Shown: positions 32,958 through 42,659 of the stretch, one piece after another
Numbering within the stretch: position 1 is the first letter of the stretch
Layout: every line of letters begins with the position of its first letter
NCBI RefSeq assembly: GCF_029051725.1
Contig: NZ_JAACFU010000028.1
Location: forward strand, 1-53,679
From: Bradyrhizobium sp. CSS354
Lineage (GTDB): Bacteria; Pseudomonadota; Alphaproteobacteria; Rhizobiales; Xanthobacteraceae
Reading direction: 5' to 3'
Length of the DNA stretch: 53,679 nucleotides
Program-made: the position numbers and the translations under genes
The notes under the pieces: model-generated
Databases searched by the model: none
What the model saw: only the letters and a program-made list of their open reading frames with translations
Told to the model about the DNA's origin: nothing

Positions 32958-35210
32958 ATGGGCGGCGAGGCCACGGTGCGGGACGGACGGCGGCTGCGCC
33001 TGCACGTGCGCGGCGCGGTACAGGGCGTCGGCTTTCGCCCCTATGTCTACGGCCTCGCCACGCGCTACCGCCTCGGCGGCTTCGTCGCCAACGATTCCCA
33101 TGGCGTCGTCATCGAGGTCGAGGGCGAGCGCGCGTCGGACTTCGTCAGGGCACTGCCGCTGGAAAAGCCGCCGCTCGCCCGGATCGATGAGATCTCGGTG
33201 CAGCCGGTCGGGGCGGTGGCGAGCGAAGGGTTTTATATCCGCGCGAGCGACCAGGGCAGGGTGTCGACACGCATCGTCGCCGATGCCGCGACCTGTCCAA
33301 AATGCCTGAGCGAGCTGTTCGATCCAGCCGGCCGGTTCTATCGCTACCCCTTCGTCAACTGCACCCATTGTGGTCCGCGCTATACGATTGCCGAGCGGCT
33401 TCCTTACGACCGCGCGACCACGGCCATGAAGCGCTTTGCGATGTGCAAGGCCTGTGCGGGCGACTATGCCGATCCCGACAGCCGCCGCTTCCATGCCGAA
33501 GCGATCGCCTGCCCGCAATGCGGCCCGCGGCTCAGCCACGGTATCGAGGACATCGCTGCCGCGATCGCCGCAGGCAAGATCGTCGCAGTCAAGGGGCTCG
33601 GCGGTTATCAGCTTGTCTGCGATGCCCGGGACGAGGCGGCCGTGCAGCGCCTGCGCCAGCGCAAGCAGCGCGACCAGAAGCCGTTTGCCGTCATGGTCGG
33701 CTCGGTGGACGCGGTCGCCGGCATCGCCGACGCCGATGCTGCCGAGCTCGCCTTGCTCGAGACGTCGCCGCGGCCGATCGTGCTGATGACATCGCGCCAT
33801 CGGCTCTCGCCGGCGATCGCGCCGGAGCTGGCGCGGATCGGCATCGCGCTGCCGGTCACTCCGCTCCATCATTTGATCTTCGAGGCGCTGGATGCGGCGT
33901 ATCCGCTCGCCGGCGAGAGCTGGGCGATCGTCGCCACCAGCGCCAATCCCGGCGGCGAGCCGCTTCTGACCGACAATCGCGAGGCCGAGCTGCGGCTTGC
34001 CGGCATCGCCGACCTCATCGTCAGCCATGATCGCGACATCGTCACCCGCGCCGACGATTCCGTGGCGGCCGTCGTCGCCGGCCGGACGCAATTCATCCGC
34101 CGTGCCCGCGGCTACGTGCCGGAGCCGGTTCGGCTGGCGCGAGCGGTGCCGCCGATCCTTGCGGTCGGCGGCGCGTTGAAGTCGACCGTGACGGTCACGC
34201 GCGGCAGCGAGGCCTTCGTTTCCCAGCACGTCGGCGACCTCGGCACCGCCGAAGGCGTCCGTGTCTTCGAAGAAACCATTGGCCACCTGCTGTCGACGCT
34301 GGACGTCGAGCCGGCGGTTATCGCCCATGATCTGCACCCGAACATAGCGTCGACCCGCTTCGCCGAAGCGAGCGGGCGGCGACTGATCGCAGTCCAGCAC
34401 CATCATGCCCATGCCGCCTCCGTGATGGCGGAGCATGGCCTCGCGGGATCTGCGTTGGCGCTGGTGCTCGACGGCTTCGGCCAGGGCAGCGACGGCGGCA
34501 ATTGGGGGGGCGAGCTCCTGCTGTGCCAGCGCGCGCAGTTCCGGCGGCTCGGCCATCTGGCGCCGATGAAGATGGCGGGCGGCGATCGCGCCGCGCGCGA
34601 GCCGTGGCGCATGGCTGCAAGCGCATTGCATGGCTTGGCCCGCGGCAACGCGATCGCGACCCGGTTTGCGGCGCAGCCGCAGGCTGCGCGTCTCCATGCC
34701 TTGCTCGACCAGCCGGGCGTACCGGTGACGACCAGCGCCGGCCGGCTGTTCGATGCGGCGGCGGGGCTGCTCGGTCTTTGCCAGGTGCAGAGCTATGAGG
34801 GCGAAGCCGCGATGAAACTGGAGGCGCGGGTTCGCGCGCCGCGCTCCATGAAAGACGGCTGGACGATCGAGGATGGGGTGCTGTCCCTGTTTCCGTTGCT
34901 TGCGCGCCTTGCGGCCGAGGGCATCGATCCGGTCGAGGGGGCCGGGCTGTTCCATGGCACGCTCGCCGCTGCCTGCGTCGACTGGATCGCCCGTGCGGCG
35001 CGCGAGACCGGCGTCACGACCGTCGCCCTGAGCGGCGGCTGCTTTCTCAACGCGATCCTCAGTTGCGAGATCGAGCGCGGCTGTATCGCCGCCGGTCTCT
35101 TGCCGCTGCTGCCGCGGCAAGTGCCGCCCAATGACGGCGGTCTCAGCCTCGGCCAGGCCTGGATCGCCGCGCTCCAACTCGAACAGTACGGCCTGGAAGG
35201 AATCGGCTGA
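32958..35210 (+). CDS. hypF: Carbamoyltransferase HypF
   Basis: A 750-residue enzyme that makes the cyanide ligands from carbamoyl phosphate. Acylphosphatase domain VRGAVQGVGFRPYVY, two zinc fingers (CPKCLSELF, CTHCGPRY, CKACAGDY and CPQCGPRL), YrdC-like domain (KGLGGYQLVCDA) and Kae1-like carbamoyltransferase domain with HHHAHAASVMAEHGL and the C-terminal SGGCFLNA. Start at ATG 32958. It is complete, and overlaps hypC by one base. Confidence 0.95.
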   Translation: MGGEATVRDGRRLRLHVRGAVQGVGFRPYVYGLATRYRLGGFVANDSHGVVIEVEGERASDFVRALPLEKPPLARIDEISVQPVGAVASEGFYIRASDQGRVSTRIVADAATCPKCLSELFDPAGRFYRYPFVNCTHCGPRYTIAERLPYDRATTAMKRFAMCKACAGDYADPDSRRFHAEAIACPQCGPRLSHGIEDIAAAIAAGKIVAVKGLGGYQLVCDARDEAAVQRLRQRKQRDQKPFAVMVGSVDAVAGIADADAAELALLETSPRPIVLMTSRHRLSPAIAPELARIGIALPVTPLHHLIFEALDAAYPLAGESWAIVATSANPGGEPLLTDNREAELRLAGIADLIVSHDRDIVTRADDSVAAVVAGRTQFIRRARGYVPEPVRLARAVPPILAVGGALKSTVTVTRGSEAFVSQHVGDLGTAEGVRVFEETIGHLLSTLDVEPAVIAHDLHPNIASTRFAEASGRRLIAVQHHHAHAASVMAEHGLAGSALALVLDGFGQGSDGGNWGGELLLCQRAQFRRLGHLAPMKMAGGDRAAREPWRMAASALHGLARGNAIATRFAAQPQAARLHALLDQPGVPVTTSAGRLFDAAAGLLGLCQVQSYEGEAAMKLEARVRAPRSMKDGWTIEDGVLSLFPLLARLAAEGIDPVEGAGLFHGTLAAACVDWIARAARETGVTTVALSGGCFLNAILSCEIERGCIAAGLLPLLPRQVPPNDGGLSLGQAWIAALQLEQYGLEGIG

Positions 35211-35446
35211 TGTGTCTCGCGATACCTGCTGAGGTCACGAAGCTCCTGCCCGACGAGATGGCGATCGTCTCGATCGACGGCGTGAGCATGGAGATATCGG
35301 TCGCCTTGATCGAGAATCTCGCCGTCGGCGACTATGTGATCATCCATGTCGGCCATGCCCTGACGAAGGTCGATCCGGAGGAGGCAATGCGGACGCTCGA
35401 GCTGCTGCGCGAGCTTAGCGCCGAGGGGCAGGGAGCTGCGTCATGA
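35210..35446 (+). CDS. hypC: Hydrogenase chaperone HypC
   Basis: A 78-residue protein starting MCLAIPAEV with the essential Cys2. It shuttles the Fe(CN)2CO unit with HypD to the large subunit. The ATG overlaps the hypF TGA, and its stop overlaps the hypD ATG. Normal length. Confidence 0.95.
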   Translation: MCLAIPAEVTKLLPDEMAIVSIDGVSMEISVALIENLAVGDYVIIHVGHALTKVDPEEAMRTLELLRELSAEGQGAAS

Positions 35447-36585
35447 AATATGCCGACGAGTTTCGCGACAAGGAGATCGCGCTCGGGCTCGCGAAAGCGA
35501 TCCGCGCGGAAGCCGATCCGCAAAAGCTCTATCGCTTCATGGAATTCTGCGGCGGCCATACCCACGCGATCTCGCGTTACGGCCTCGAGGACATGCTGCC
35601 GAAGAACGTGCGGATGATCCACGGCCCCGGCTGTCCGGTGTGCGTGCTGCCGGCCGGACGCATCGACATGGCGATCCGGCTCGCTGAGCGGCCGGACGTC
35701 ATCCTGTGCGTCTATGGCGACCTGATGCGCGTTCCCGGCTCGCAGGGCACATCGCTGTTGAAGGCGAAGGCGCGCGGCGCCGACATCCGCATGGTCTATT
35801 CCACCATCGACGCGATCCGGATCGCAGAGGACAATCCCGGACGCGAGGTCGTGTTCTTCGCCATCGGCTTCGAGACCACGACGCCGCCGACTGCAGTCAT
35901 GATCCGGCTGGCGGAGAGGAAGCAGCTCGAAAACCTCACCGTGTTCTGCAACCACGTGCTGACGCCGCCGGCGATGCAGAACATCCTGGAAAGTCCCGAC
36001 ATCCGCAACGTCGGCCGGGTCGAGATCGACGGTTTCGTCGGGCCGGCCCATGTCTCGACGATCATCGGCACGGCCCCTTACGAGTTCTTTGCCGAGGAGT
36101 TCGGCAAGCCCGTGGTGATCGCGGGCTTCGAGCCGCTCGACATGATGCAGGCGATCCTGATGCTGGTGCGGCAGGTCAACGAGGATAGGCAGGAGGTCGA
36201 GAACCAGTACAGCCGCGCGGTGAACCGCGACGGCAATCTGCGCGCCAAGGAGGAGGTCTCCGACATTTTCGAGCTGCGCGATCAGTTCGAATGGCGGGGG
36301 CTCGGACAGGTTCCCTATGGCGGGCTGAAGCTGAAGGGCGCTTACGCCATATACGACGCCGAGGTGCGCTTCGACATGCACGAGCTGCGCGTCGACGACA
36401 ATCCCGCCTGCGAATGCGGCGCCATCCTGCGCGGCGTGAAGAAGCCGGTCGACTGCAAGCTGTTCGGCACCGTCTGCACGCCGGAGACGCCCATGGGCTC
36501 CTGCATGGTCTCCTCCGAAGGCGCCTGCGCCGCACACTGGACCTATGGCCGCTTCCGGGACCACCAGCAAAGGCGCGTGTCATGA
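35443..36585 (+). CDS. hypD: Fe-S scaffold protein HypD
   Basis: A 380-residue scaffold on which Fe receives CN and CO. Essential motifs: CGGHTHAISRYG, GPGCPVCVLP and GFETTTPPTA, and the [4Fe-4S] ligands near the C-terminus in CECGAILRG, CKLFGTVC and MGSCMVSSEGAC. It is coupled to hypC and hypE by ATGA overlaps. Confidence 0.96.
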   Translation: MKYADEFRDKEIALGLAKAIRAEADPQKLYRFMEFCGGHTHAISRYGLEDMLPKNVRMIHGPGCPVCVLPAGRIDMAIRLAERPDVILCVYGDLMRVPGSQGTSLLKAKARGADIRMVYSTIDAIRIAEDNPGREVVFFAIGFETTTPPTAVMIRLAERKQLENLTVFCNHVLTPPAMQNILESPDIRNVGRVEIDGFVGPAHVSTIIGTAPYEFFAEEFGKPVVIAGFEPLDMMQAILMLVRQVNEDRQEVENQYSRAVNRDGNLRAKEEVSDIFELRDQFEWRGLGQVPYGGLKLKGAYAIYDAEVRFDMHELRVDDNPACECGAILRGVKKPVDCKLFGTVCTPETPMGSCMVSSEGACAAHWTYGRFRDHQQRRVS

Positions 36586-37622
36586 AGGCCTACCAGCGCA
36601 AGCTCGACATCAGGAACGGCTGCGTCGACCTATCCCACGGCTCGGGCGGCCGGGCCATGGCGCAGTTGATCTCAGGTCTGTTCCACGAGGCCTTCGGCAA
36701 TGAATGGCTGGCGCGCGGCAACGACCAGTCGGCATTCGACGTTGGTGCCGGGCGCATGGTAATGACGACCGACGGCTATGTGGTCTCGCCGCTGTTCTTC
36801 CCCGGCGGCAATATCGGCTCGCTTGCAGTGCACGGCACCGTCAACGATATCGCCATGGCCGGTGCACGCCCGCTCTACCTCTCTGCAAGCTTTATCATCG
36901 AGGAAGGCTTCCGCTTCGCCGACCTCAAGATGATCGCGGAATCGATGGGCGAGGCTGCGCGCACGGCCGACGTTCACATTGTCACCGGCGACACCAAGGT
37001 GGTCGAGCGCGGCAAGGCCGACGGCCTGTTCATCTCGACCGCCGGCGTCGGGGTCGTGCCCCACGGGCTCGATCTCTCGGCGGAGAATGCCCGCGTCGGC
37101 GATCGCGTCCTGATCTCGGGCACGCTCGGCGATCACGGCGTGGCGATCATGTCGAAGCGGCAGAATCTCGCCTTCGAGACCGAGATCGTCTCGGATTCGG
37201 CGGCGCTGAACGATCTCGTCGCGAAGATGGTCGAAGCCGGCGGCCGCGGCATCCGCCTGATGCGCGATCCCACCCGCGGCGGGCTTGCCGCCACGCTGAA
37301 CGAGATCGCCCAGCAGTCCGACCTCGGCTTCCATCTTCGCGAGGAGGCGATCCCGGTCAAGCCGGGCGTCGCGGCAGCGTGCGAGCTGCTCGGGCTCGAT
37401 CCGCTCCATGTCGCCAATGAGGGCAAGCTGGTCGCGATCGTAGCGCCCGAAAATGCTGCTCCAGTGCTGGCCGCGATGCGGGCGCATCCGCTTGGCCGCG
37501 ACGCCGCCGACATCGGCGAGGCCGTGGCCGACGATCATCATTTCGTGCAGATGGCCACGAGCTTCGGCGGCGGGCGGATCGTCGACTGGCCGTCGGGCGA
37601 GCAATTGCCGAGAATCTGTTGA
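36582..37622 (+). CDS. hypE: Carbamoyl dehydratase HypE
   Basis: A 346-residue PurM-like ATPase which dehydrates thiocarbamate to thiocyanate on its C-terminal cysteine. SHGSGGRAM and FDVGAGRMVMTTDGYVV are the ATP/Mg region and the protein ends PRIC as required (Cys346). In many rhizobia hypE is followed by hoxX (hypX) and hoxA; here only a fragment follows. Confidence 0.96.
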   Translation: MKAYQRKLDIRNGCVDLSHGSGGRAMAQLISGLFHEAFGNEWLARGNDQSAFDVGAGRMVMTTDGYVVSPLFFPGGNIGSLAVHGTVNDIAMAGARPLYLSASFIIEEGFRFADLKMIAESMGEAARTADVHIVTGDTKVVERGKADGLFISTAGVGVVPHGLDLSAENARVGDRVLISGTLGDHGVAIMSKRQNLAFETEIVSDSAALNDLVAKMVEAGGRGIRLMRDPTRGGLAATLNEIAQQSDLGFHLREEAIPVKPGVAAACELLGLDPLHVANEGKLVAIVAPENAAPVLAAMRAHPLGRDAADIGEAVADDHHFVQMATSFGGGRIVDWPSGEQLPRIC

Positions 37623-37630
37623 GGCAAATC

Positions 37631-37741
37631 ATGCGCATCATGCTCCTGTCGCATTCCTTCAACAGCGCAGCGGCTGCAGAGTCAAACCCTCGCGCCTCAT
37701 GGCTGAACGTTATCTCACCCTGTCGCGCGAAGTCGGCCTGA
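37631..37741 (+). pseudogene. hoxX: hoxX (hypX) N-terminal fragment
   Basis: Eight bases after hypE an ATG opens MRIMLLSHSFNS, which resembles the start of HoxX/HypX (MRILL-H-FNSL). HypX supplies the CO ligand from formyl-THF. After about 12 residues the similarity ends abruptly and the frame stops at 37739-37741. The rest of hoxX and the regulator hoxA are not in the window, so the locus was cut at this point. The identification rests on a short stretch and position. Confidence 0.5.
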
Positions 37742-38054
37742 AGCCTTGGGCGTTGCCGCGACCGCCTTGGGACGGCCTGTTCATCTGCTTGAGAAGGACA
37801 TCTGGGTTGTGTAGGCGCTGGGTGGTCTGTTTGCATCACCGCTCAGCGAGCATGTCGTCTTTAAGGGCGTACGTCGCTCTCGAAAGGCTACAAGGTTATT
37901 CGTCGATTCTATGCCCATGGCAACCGCTCTCCGGTTGCCACCCCAGGGCGGAGCGGAGAGCGAGGCTCGAAGCTACGCGGGCCGTTGCCTAAAGTTAATT
38001 GGGTTTGGCCGGTATTTTGGGCGATGCCGTGGCGCCTAGCTGCTCGGCGCCTGG
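37742..38054. other. Junction DNA after the hup/hyp block
   Basis: No gene recognised. Short overlapping frames (for example starting AERYLTLSREVGLKPW at about 37700) have no known domain. Confidence 0.3.
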
Positions 38055-39440
38055 TCAAGAAGTCGCTACCGATGGCACGGTGGTCGACCGGGCTGCGCCC
38101 ATTGGGGAGCGGCCAACGATAATGGTGAGCAGACCGTGGCCCCACAGCCGCTGTGCGGCCCTCTTGGCGTCCTCCAACGTCACTGCATCGACGACGGCGT
38201 TATGCTGTTTGACATAGTCGATCGGCAGCTTATCAAGCTGATGCTGCAGCAGCGTTCGCGCAAACTTCGAGGAAGTGTTGAGGGCCAGCATCTGTGAGCC
38301 TCTCAGGTAAGACTTTGCATCGTCGAGTTCCTGCTGGGTCGGTCCTTCCTCCGCGATTCGGTGGGCTTGATTCTCGATCTGTTCGACCGTCTCGTCAGCG
38401 CGATCGGCGCGGGTGCCGCTATTGCCGACAAACATGGCGGAATGATCCATCCAGACCAAGCGCTCATGGACCGAATAGGCCAGCCCGCGCTTCTCGCGGA
38501 CTTCGCGGAACAGCCGCGACGTCAGACCGGGGCCGCCGAGGATGTGGTTGACGACATAGGCCGCCATGAAATTGGGCTCGCTGCGGCGGACGCCGGGACC
38601 GCCAAAGATCACAACGGTCTGGGGCACATCGAGCGGAATGAAGACGCGCTGCGGCGGTGTTGCTGCGACCACGTCGGGCACCGGCGTCAACTCCGCCATG
38701 GCCGGCAGGCCGCCAAAAGTCCTGTCGAGCAATTTGCACAGGGCCTCTGGATCGACGTCGCCGACCACCGCGATCTTGAGCGTGTCTTTTGCTATCACGC
38801 GTCGGACGTAGCCCTTGAGATCCGCGACTTCGATCTTTGGCACGCTCTCGATCGTGCCTCTGGTCTCCCGAGCATAAGGATGATCATTAAAGGCGACTTC
38901 GAGGAATTTGCGCTTGGCGAGGGACGAGGGATCGGTTGAGTCTTGCCGAAGGCTCGCAAGCATGCTGGCACGAATTCGCTCGACATCGGCCGGGTCGAAA
39001 CGCGGCGAGGTTAGTGCCATCCGTAGCAGGTCGAAGGCCTCGTCCCTGTTGTCTTCGAGCGTGCGCAAGGCACCGCGGAAGTGATCGCGCGTCGATTCCA
39101 AATTCAGCTCAATCGCGCGACGGTCGAGCCGCTCATGAAAGGTCTGGGAATCGAGATCGCCGCAGCCTTCACCGAGTAGGCCAGAAACCATGTAGCCGAC
39201 GCCGGGTTTATCGGCGGGGTCTTGGGTCGCGCCGCCGCCGAATGCGTAATCCATCGCAATCAACGGGACAGTGGCGTCCTGCACGAACCAGGCTACTATA
39301 CCGCAAGATGACACTAGGCGCTGGATCTTGGTCGCGCCACGCGTTCCGGCCGCGGAAAGTGAATGTGGCGAGGCGAGCATCGCGGTCGAGCGCGAGGCTC
39401 CGCCGGCGAAGACCGCACGACGTGTGAAGGAATAGGTCAT
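38055..39440 (-). CDS. M16 family peptidase subunit without the zinc motif
   Basis: A 461-residue M16B protein, partner of the next gene upstream. It has the beta-domain features of the family (GVGYMVSGLLGEG, HPYARETRGTIESV, VVGDVDPEALCKLLD and GGPGLTSRLFREVREKRGLAYSV), where RLFREVREKRGLAYS is the conserved substrate-clamp region of the C-terminal domain. The HxxEH catalytic motif is missing (position occupied by LLGEGCGD), so it is the noncatalytic member of a heterodimer. N-terminus MTYSFTRRAVFAGGAS looks like a twin-arginine-type signal. ATG 39440 has AGGAGGAG and overlaps the upstream stop by 4 bases. Confidence 0.85.
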   Translation of the reverse strand: MTYSFTRRAVFAGGASRSTAMLASPHSLSAAGTRGATKIQRLVSSCGIVAWFVQDATVPLIAMDYAFGGGATQDPADKPGVGYMVSGLLGEGCGDLDSQTFHERLDRRAIELNLESTRDHFRGALRTLEDNRDEAFDLLRMALTSPRFDPADVERIRASMLASLRQDSTDPSSLAKRKFLEVAFNDHPYARETRGTIESVPKIEVADLKGYVRRVIAKDTLKIAVVGDVDPEALCKLLDRTFGGLPAMAELTPVPDVVAATPPQRVFIPLDVPQTVVIFGGPGVRRSEPNFMAAYVVNHILGGPGLTSRLFREVREKRGLAYSVHERLVWMDHSAMFVGNSGTRADRADETVEQIENQAHRIAEEGPTQQELDDAKSYLRGSQMLALNTSSKFARTLLQHQLDKLPIDYVKQHNAVVDAVTLEDAKRAAQRLWGHGLLTIIVGRSPMGAARSTTVPSVATS

Positions 39441-40879
39441 GATCGCTCCTCCTGGTGGTTCCGCTTTGACTTTTTCATAAGATAGCCGGTCACGGAGCGC
39501 TTCTTGTCGAGCCATTTCCCAGCGGCCGCGCGCACCTGGTCGGCGGTGACGGCGCGGATGCCGTCCTGCCAGCCTCGGATTTCGTCGATGCTGAGCCCAG
39601 TCGTGAGCCCACCACCATACCAGACCGCAAGCTTTGTTTGGCTGTCCTGGGCGTAGGTTGCTTGCGCGATCAGCTGCGTCTTGACCCGCTCGAGATCGTC
39701 GGCGCGCGCGCACATGTGCGCAATATCGGCTATCACCTCGTCGATGGCGCACTCAATCTCCCCGAATCCGACGCCGGGTTTCGGGATCGCATAAATCTCG
39801 AATTGCGTAGGATCGAGCGAGGTACGCTCGTAGCTTGTCTCCGCCGTGATCGCAATCTGCTTGTCGATTACCAGCGCGCGATAAAGATGTGAGTTGGCGC
39901 CGCCACCCATCAATTGCGCGAGCACATCAAGAACTGGACTCTCGCTGGCCGCGGGGTGAGCCGACGGCACGAGATAATAACGGCGCAAGGCTGGCTGCTC
40001 GACGCGGGGATCGGTCAGCGTCACGGTACGCGGCGCGGCCGGCGTCGGCTCCTGCGGTCGCAGGCGTTCCGTGGGAATTGATGGTTGCGGGGGGATGTGG
40101 CCATAATGCTTCTCCACCACCGGGCGGATCGCATTTGCGTCGACGTCACCGGCGATGATCAGGATGGCATTGTTCGGCGCGTAAAAATGCTTGTAGAAGG
40201 CGAGCGCGTCTTCGCGATCGAACTTTTCGATTTCCTGACGCCAGCCGATCACAGGGCGGCCGTAGGGATGGTTGAGGTAAAGAGCCGCCATCATCTGCTC
40301 GGCGAGCTGCGCATCCGGCTCGTTGGCGACCCGCCTATTGAGTTCCTCCAGCACCACGTCGCGCTCCGACAGCACGTTCTCCTCTTTGAGGATGAGACCG
40401 GTCATGCGGTCGGCTTCAAATTCCATCATTTTACCGAGCTGCTCGCGCGGCACCTGCTGGAAATAGGCGGTATAGTCGGTCCCGGTGAAGCCGCTCTGGT
40501 TGCCGCCGCAGCGCTGCACGGTCTGGGAGAATTCACCCGCCGGATGTTTGGATGTGCCCTTGAACATCAGGTGTTCGAGGAAATGCGCAAGCCCCGATTT
40601 GCCGGGTGGCTCGTCGGCGGAGCCGACCTTATACCAGATCATCTGAGTCGCAACGGGCGTCCGATGATCCGCAATCACCACGACCTTCAGGCCGTTCTGA
40701 AGCGTGAAGCTGGCTGGTCGATCCGACCTGACCGTGTCCCGGGCAAGGACGCTCCCTTCTTCAGGAATGTCATCCGCGCTATCATACGTTTCGACAACCA
40801 GTGCGGTGCGCGTCGTCAAATCGAAGGCACCAGCCGCGGTGCTTCCCACCTTGGCGGTTACCGAACTCCACTTCTTCAT
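39437..40879 (-). CDS. M16 family zinc metallopeptidase, catalytic subunit
   Basis: A 480-residue peptidase with HFLEH (99-103, GLAHFLEHLMFKG) and the downstream Glu in SERDVVLEELNRR, which complete the zinc site. ANSHLYRALVIDKQIAI is the C-terminal clamp. The ATG at 40879 with AAGGCG was chosen; the long upstream extension lacks features. No clear signal peptide, unlike its partner. Such pairs (PqqF/G, AlbE/F, mitochondrial processing peptidase) cut leader or signal sequences. It has a sigma-54 promoter 92 bases upstream, so it is likely induced with nitrogen fixation. Confidence 0.88.
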   Translation of the reverse strand: MKKWSSVTAKVGSTAAGAFDLTTRTALVVETYDSADDIPEEGSVLARDTVRSDRPASFTLQNGLKVVVIADHRTPVATQMIWYKVGSADEPPGKSGLAHFLEHLMFKGTSKHPAGEFSQTVQRCGGNQSGFTGTDYTAYFQQVPREQLGKMMEFEADRMTGLILKEENVLSERDVVLEELNRRVANEPDAQLAEQMMAALYLNHPYGRPVIGWRQEIEKFDREDALAFYKHFYAPNNAILIIAGDVDANAIRPVVEKHYGHIPPQPSIPTERLRPQEPTPAAPRTVTLTDPRVEQPALRRYYLVPSAHPAASESPVLDVLAQLMGGGANSHLYRALVIDKQIAITAETSYERTSLDPTQFEIYAIPKPGVGFGEIECAIDEVIADIAHMCARADDLERVKTQLIAQATYAQDSQTKLAVWYGGGLTTGLSIDEIRGWQDGIRAVTADQVRAAAGKWLDKKRSVTGYLMKKSKRNHQEERS

Positions 40880-40970
40880 CGCATCGCCTTTTCGTTCCAC
40901 AGAGAGCCACGTTCTGTGACAGACAATCCCGACCAAAGCGGGAAGCCGCACACCGTTTGGCAAGCAGCGG

Positions 40971-40986
40971 AGCAAAGACCGGGCCA
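40971..40986 (-). promoter_or_regulatory. Sigma-54 promoter of the M16 peptidase pair
   Basis: On the minus strand TGGCCC-GGTCT-TTGCT, one mismatch to TGGCAC-N5-TTGCW, spacing 10. It gives a leader of about 80 nt to the ATG at 40879. A partial NifA site (TGT-N10-ACC) lies near 41079-41094, about 95 bases upstream. Confidence 0.65.
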
Positions 40987-41084
40987 ACTGCCTGGCCGCC
41001 TGCGCTCGGCCACGCTACTCGCCAACTGGACGCAGAACAAAACGTGGGGGCGCGTTCTGGCCAAAGGTCAACCGCCGGCATGTC

Positions 41085-41929
41085 GTGAACACGACCTTGC
41101 GCACGAAAGCGCACGATAACTTGGTGCCGACTGGCAGAATGGCAACTTGCAGTAAACGACGGACCGAGCGGCGATTACAACGCCGTCTCAACTTTCGCCT
41201 GGCTCGCTGTTACACGCTTAAGGTCGCTCATCCATCGAAAAGTCTGACGCACGGCGTCCTACCGACGGTCCAACTCGGGCGGGCAGTGAACGATTGCCTG
41301 TTCGCTGGAGCGCAAATTTCTGCGCAGCGATGCCACGGCATTGCACTCAACTCGGCTAATGGCTCACTCTCCCTCTGCGCCGTGAGTGGCTTCGCAATAT
41401 TTCTCATGATCGCGAGACGGGAGTTGGCGAGCAGCTGCTTGGAGTGCACTCCGCCGAAATAGTGTAGGACAAGGTGCCAGAATAACGTAGATGTCTCGAT
41501 AACGCGAATTAGGTTGTCGAGAATGGGCCCACTTCGCCAATGTGGTCGCGGATAACGTTGATAGCGTGCAGCCGGCGAACCGCCTCGTCGGCAATCACCT
41601 CTAGCAATCAACAAGCGCATTGTTCCCTAGGGCGTCGTAGAATGGATTTTCTGCAGCATACGCGCGGCAAGGGCACATCTCGTCAAATGCGATCATAACC
41701 GTCAGGGAGAATTCGTCTTTGAGATGTCAGCCATGGACCAAAATCATGTGATCGAATGTTTAATCTCTCTCGAAGGTCTCCATTTCGGATCCGTTAGCGA
41801 CAGCTCTGTGGTGCGGATGACCCCATTGGCGTGGCGCTCATCGTCGGCTGTCCACAATTAAAAATGCCCCGGCGTCATCTGTAGCGATCAGTCCTACTGC
41901 GTCATAATTTACACCGACTTCGACGTCAG
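41085..41929. other. Stretch without a supported gene
   Basis: About 850 bases. The minus frames around 41228-41620 (with VIADEAVRRLHAINVIRDH in one frame) look like relics of a coding sequence, but I cannot name it. No promoter other than that of the M16 pair, and no terminator seen. Confidence 0.35.
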
Positions 41930-42590
41930 ATTGGCGAAGCAACAAGGGTGTCGAAATAGTATGGACACGAGCAGCCGCGTTCAATCTTCTCCGAATGGTG
42001 GCGATCGAGTTTGGGAGGTGTCGCTCATGCGGCAATGGCGGAGTCCCCTCGGTCGATAAGTTCCAGGAATTGCAGCTTCCTTGAACAGCTTGGTGGAGGC
42101 TGTTTCTGAGGGGAGAATCGTTTCTCGCGCGGAGACCAGAATCCGTAGGCGGCAACGCACAGTGTTGCGTGATGGTGGAAGCCAAGCCAGCTTCGCCCCT
42201 CGAACTGGCCAAGGCCAACTTCGTGTTTGAGTTTGTGGTAGTCGCGCTCAATGCGCCAGCGCAGCTTGACGGCATCGACGAGCTGACGGAAGCCAATGTT
42301 CGCCGGAAACGTTGACAACCAATATTTCGTCGGCGCCTCTTCGCCTGCCGGCCCCTCGATCGGCAGCCATTTCCTCCGGCCGGCTTTCGGCGCGCCACTA
42401 ATCTCGATGTTCCGCACGGACGCGTACACGGGCGAAGCGCGAGGACGACCGTTCTGCCGTACCCTCACGCCACGTGGTCTTGTGCCAAGCATGTGATGGC
42501 AGGCCGAGCGCAAGCTTCTTGGCCGAGTTCTGCTCGGGTAACCCTGTGGTGAAGCGATCATCCGGTAGCCCCGGGAGTAGCGAACCCCAA
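41930..42590 (-). pseudogene. IS701-type transposase remnant
   Basis: Minus-strand frames read in order LPGLPDDRFTTGLPEQ, KLALGLPSHAWH, WREGTAERSSSRFARVRVR, then (frame change) PTKYWLSTFPANIGFRQLV, KLRWRIERDYHKLKHEVGLG and GFHHHATLCVAAYGFW, and LPNSIATIRRRLNAA at the end. This order is typical of IS701-group transposases. The WRIERDYxELKxEVGLG motif holds the acidic residues. At least two frameshifts, and the N-terminus is lost. Confidence 0.75.
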
Positions 42591-42659
42591 TGACCACGCG
42601 CACGCTGTTCGTGACCCATCGGGCGCCAAACCGCCCGTACAAGGACAGCCAGGTCATCA

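Noticed and set aside
32817..35177. 786-codon open frame antisense to hypF
   Set aside because: GC-rich codon bias leaves the opposite frame open; no motif or ribosome-binding site, and hypF itself is complete. The same holds for long antisense frames over hupL, hypD, hypE and hupK.
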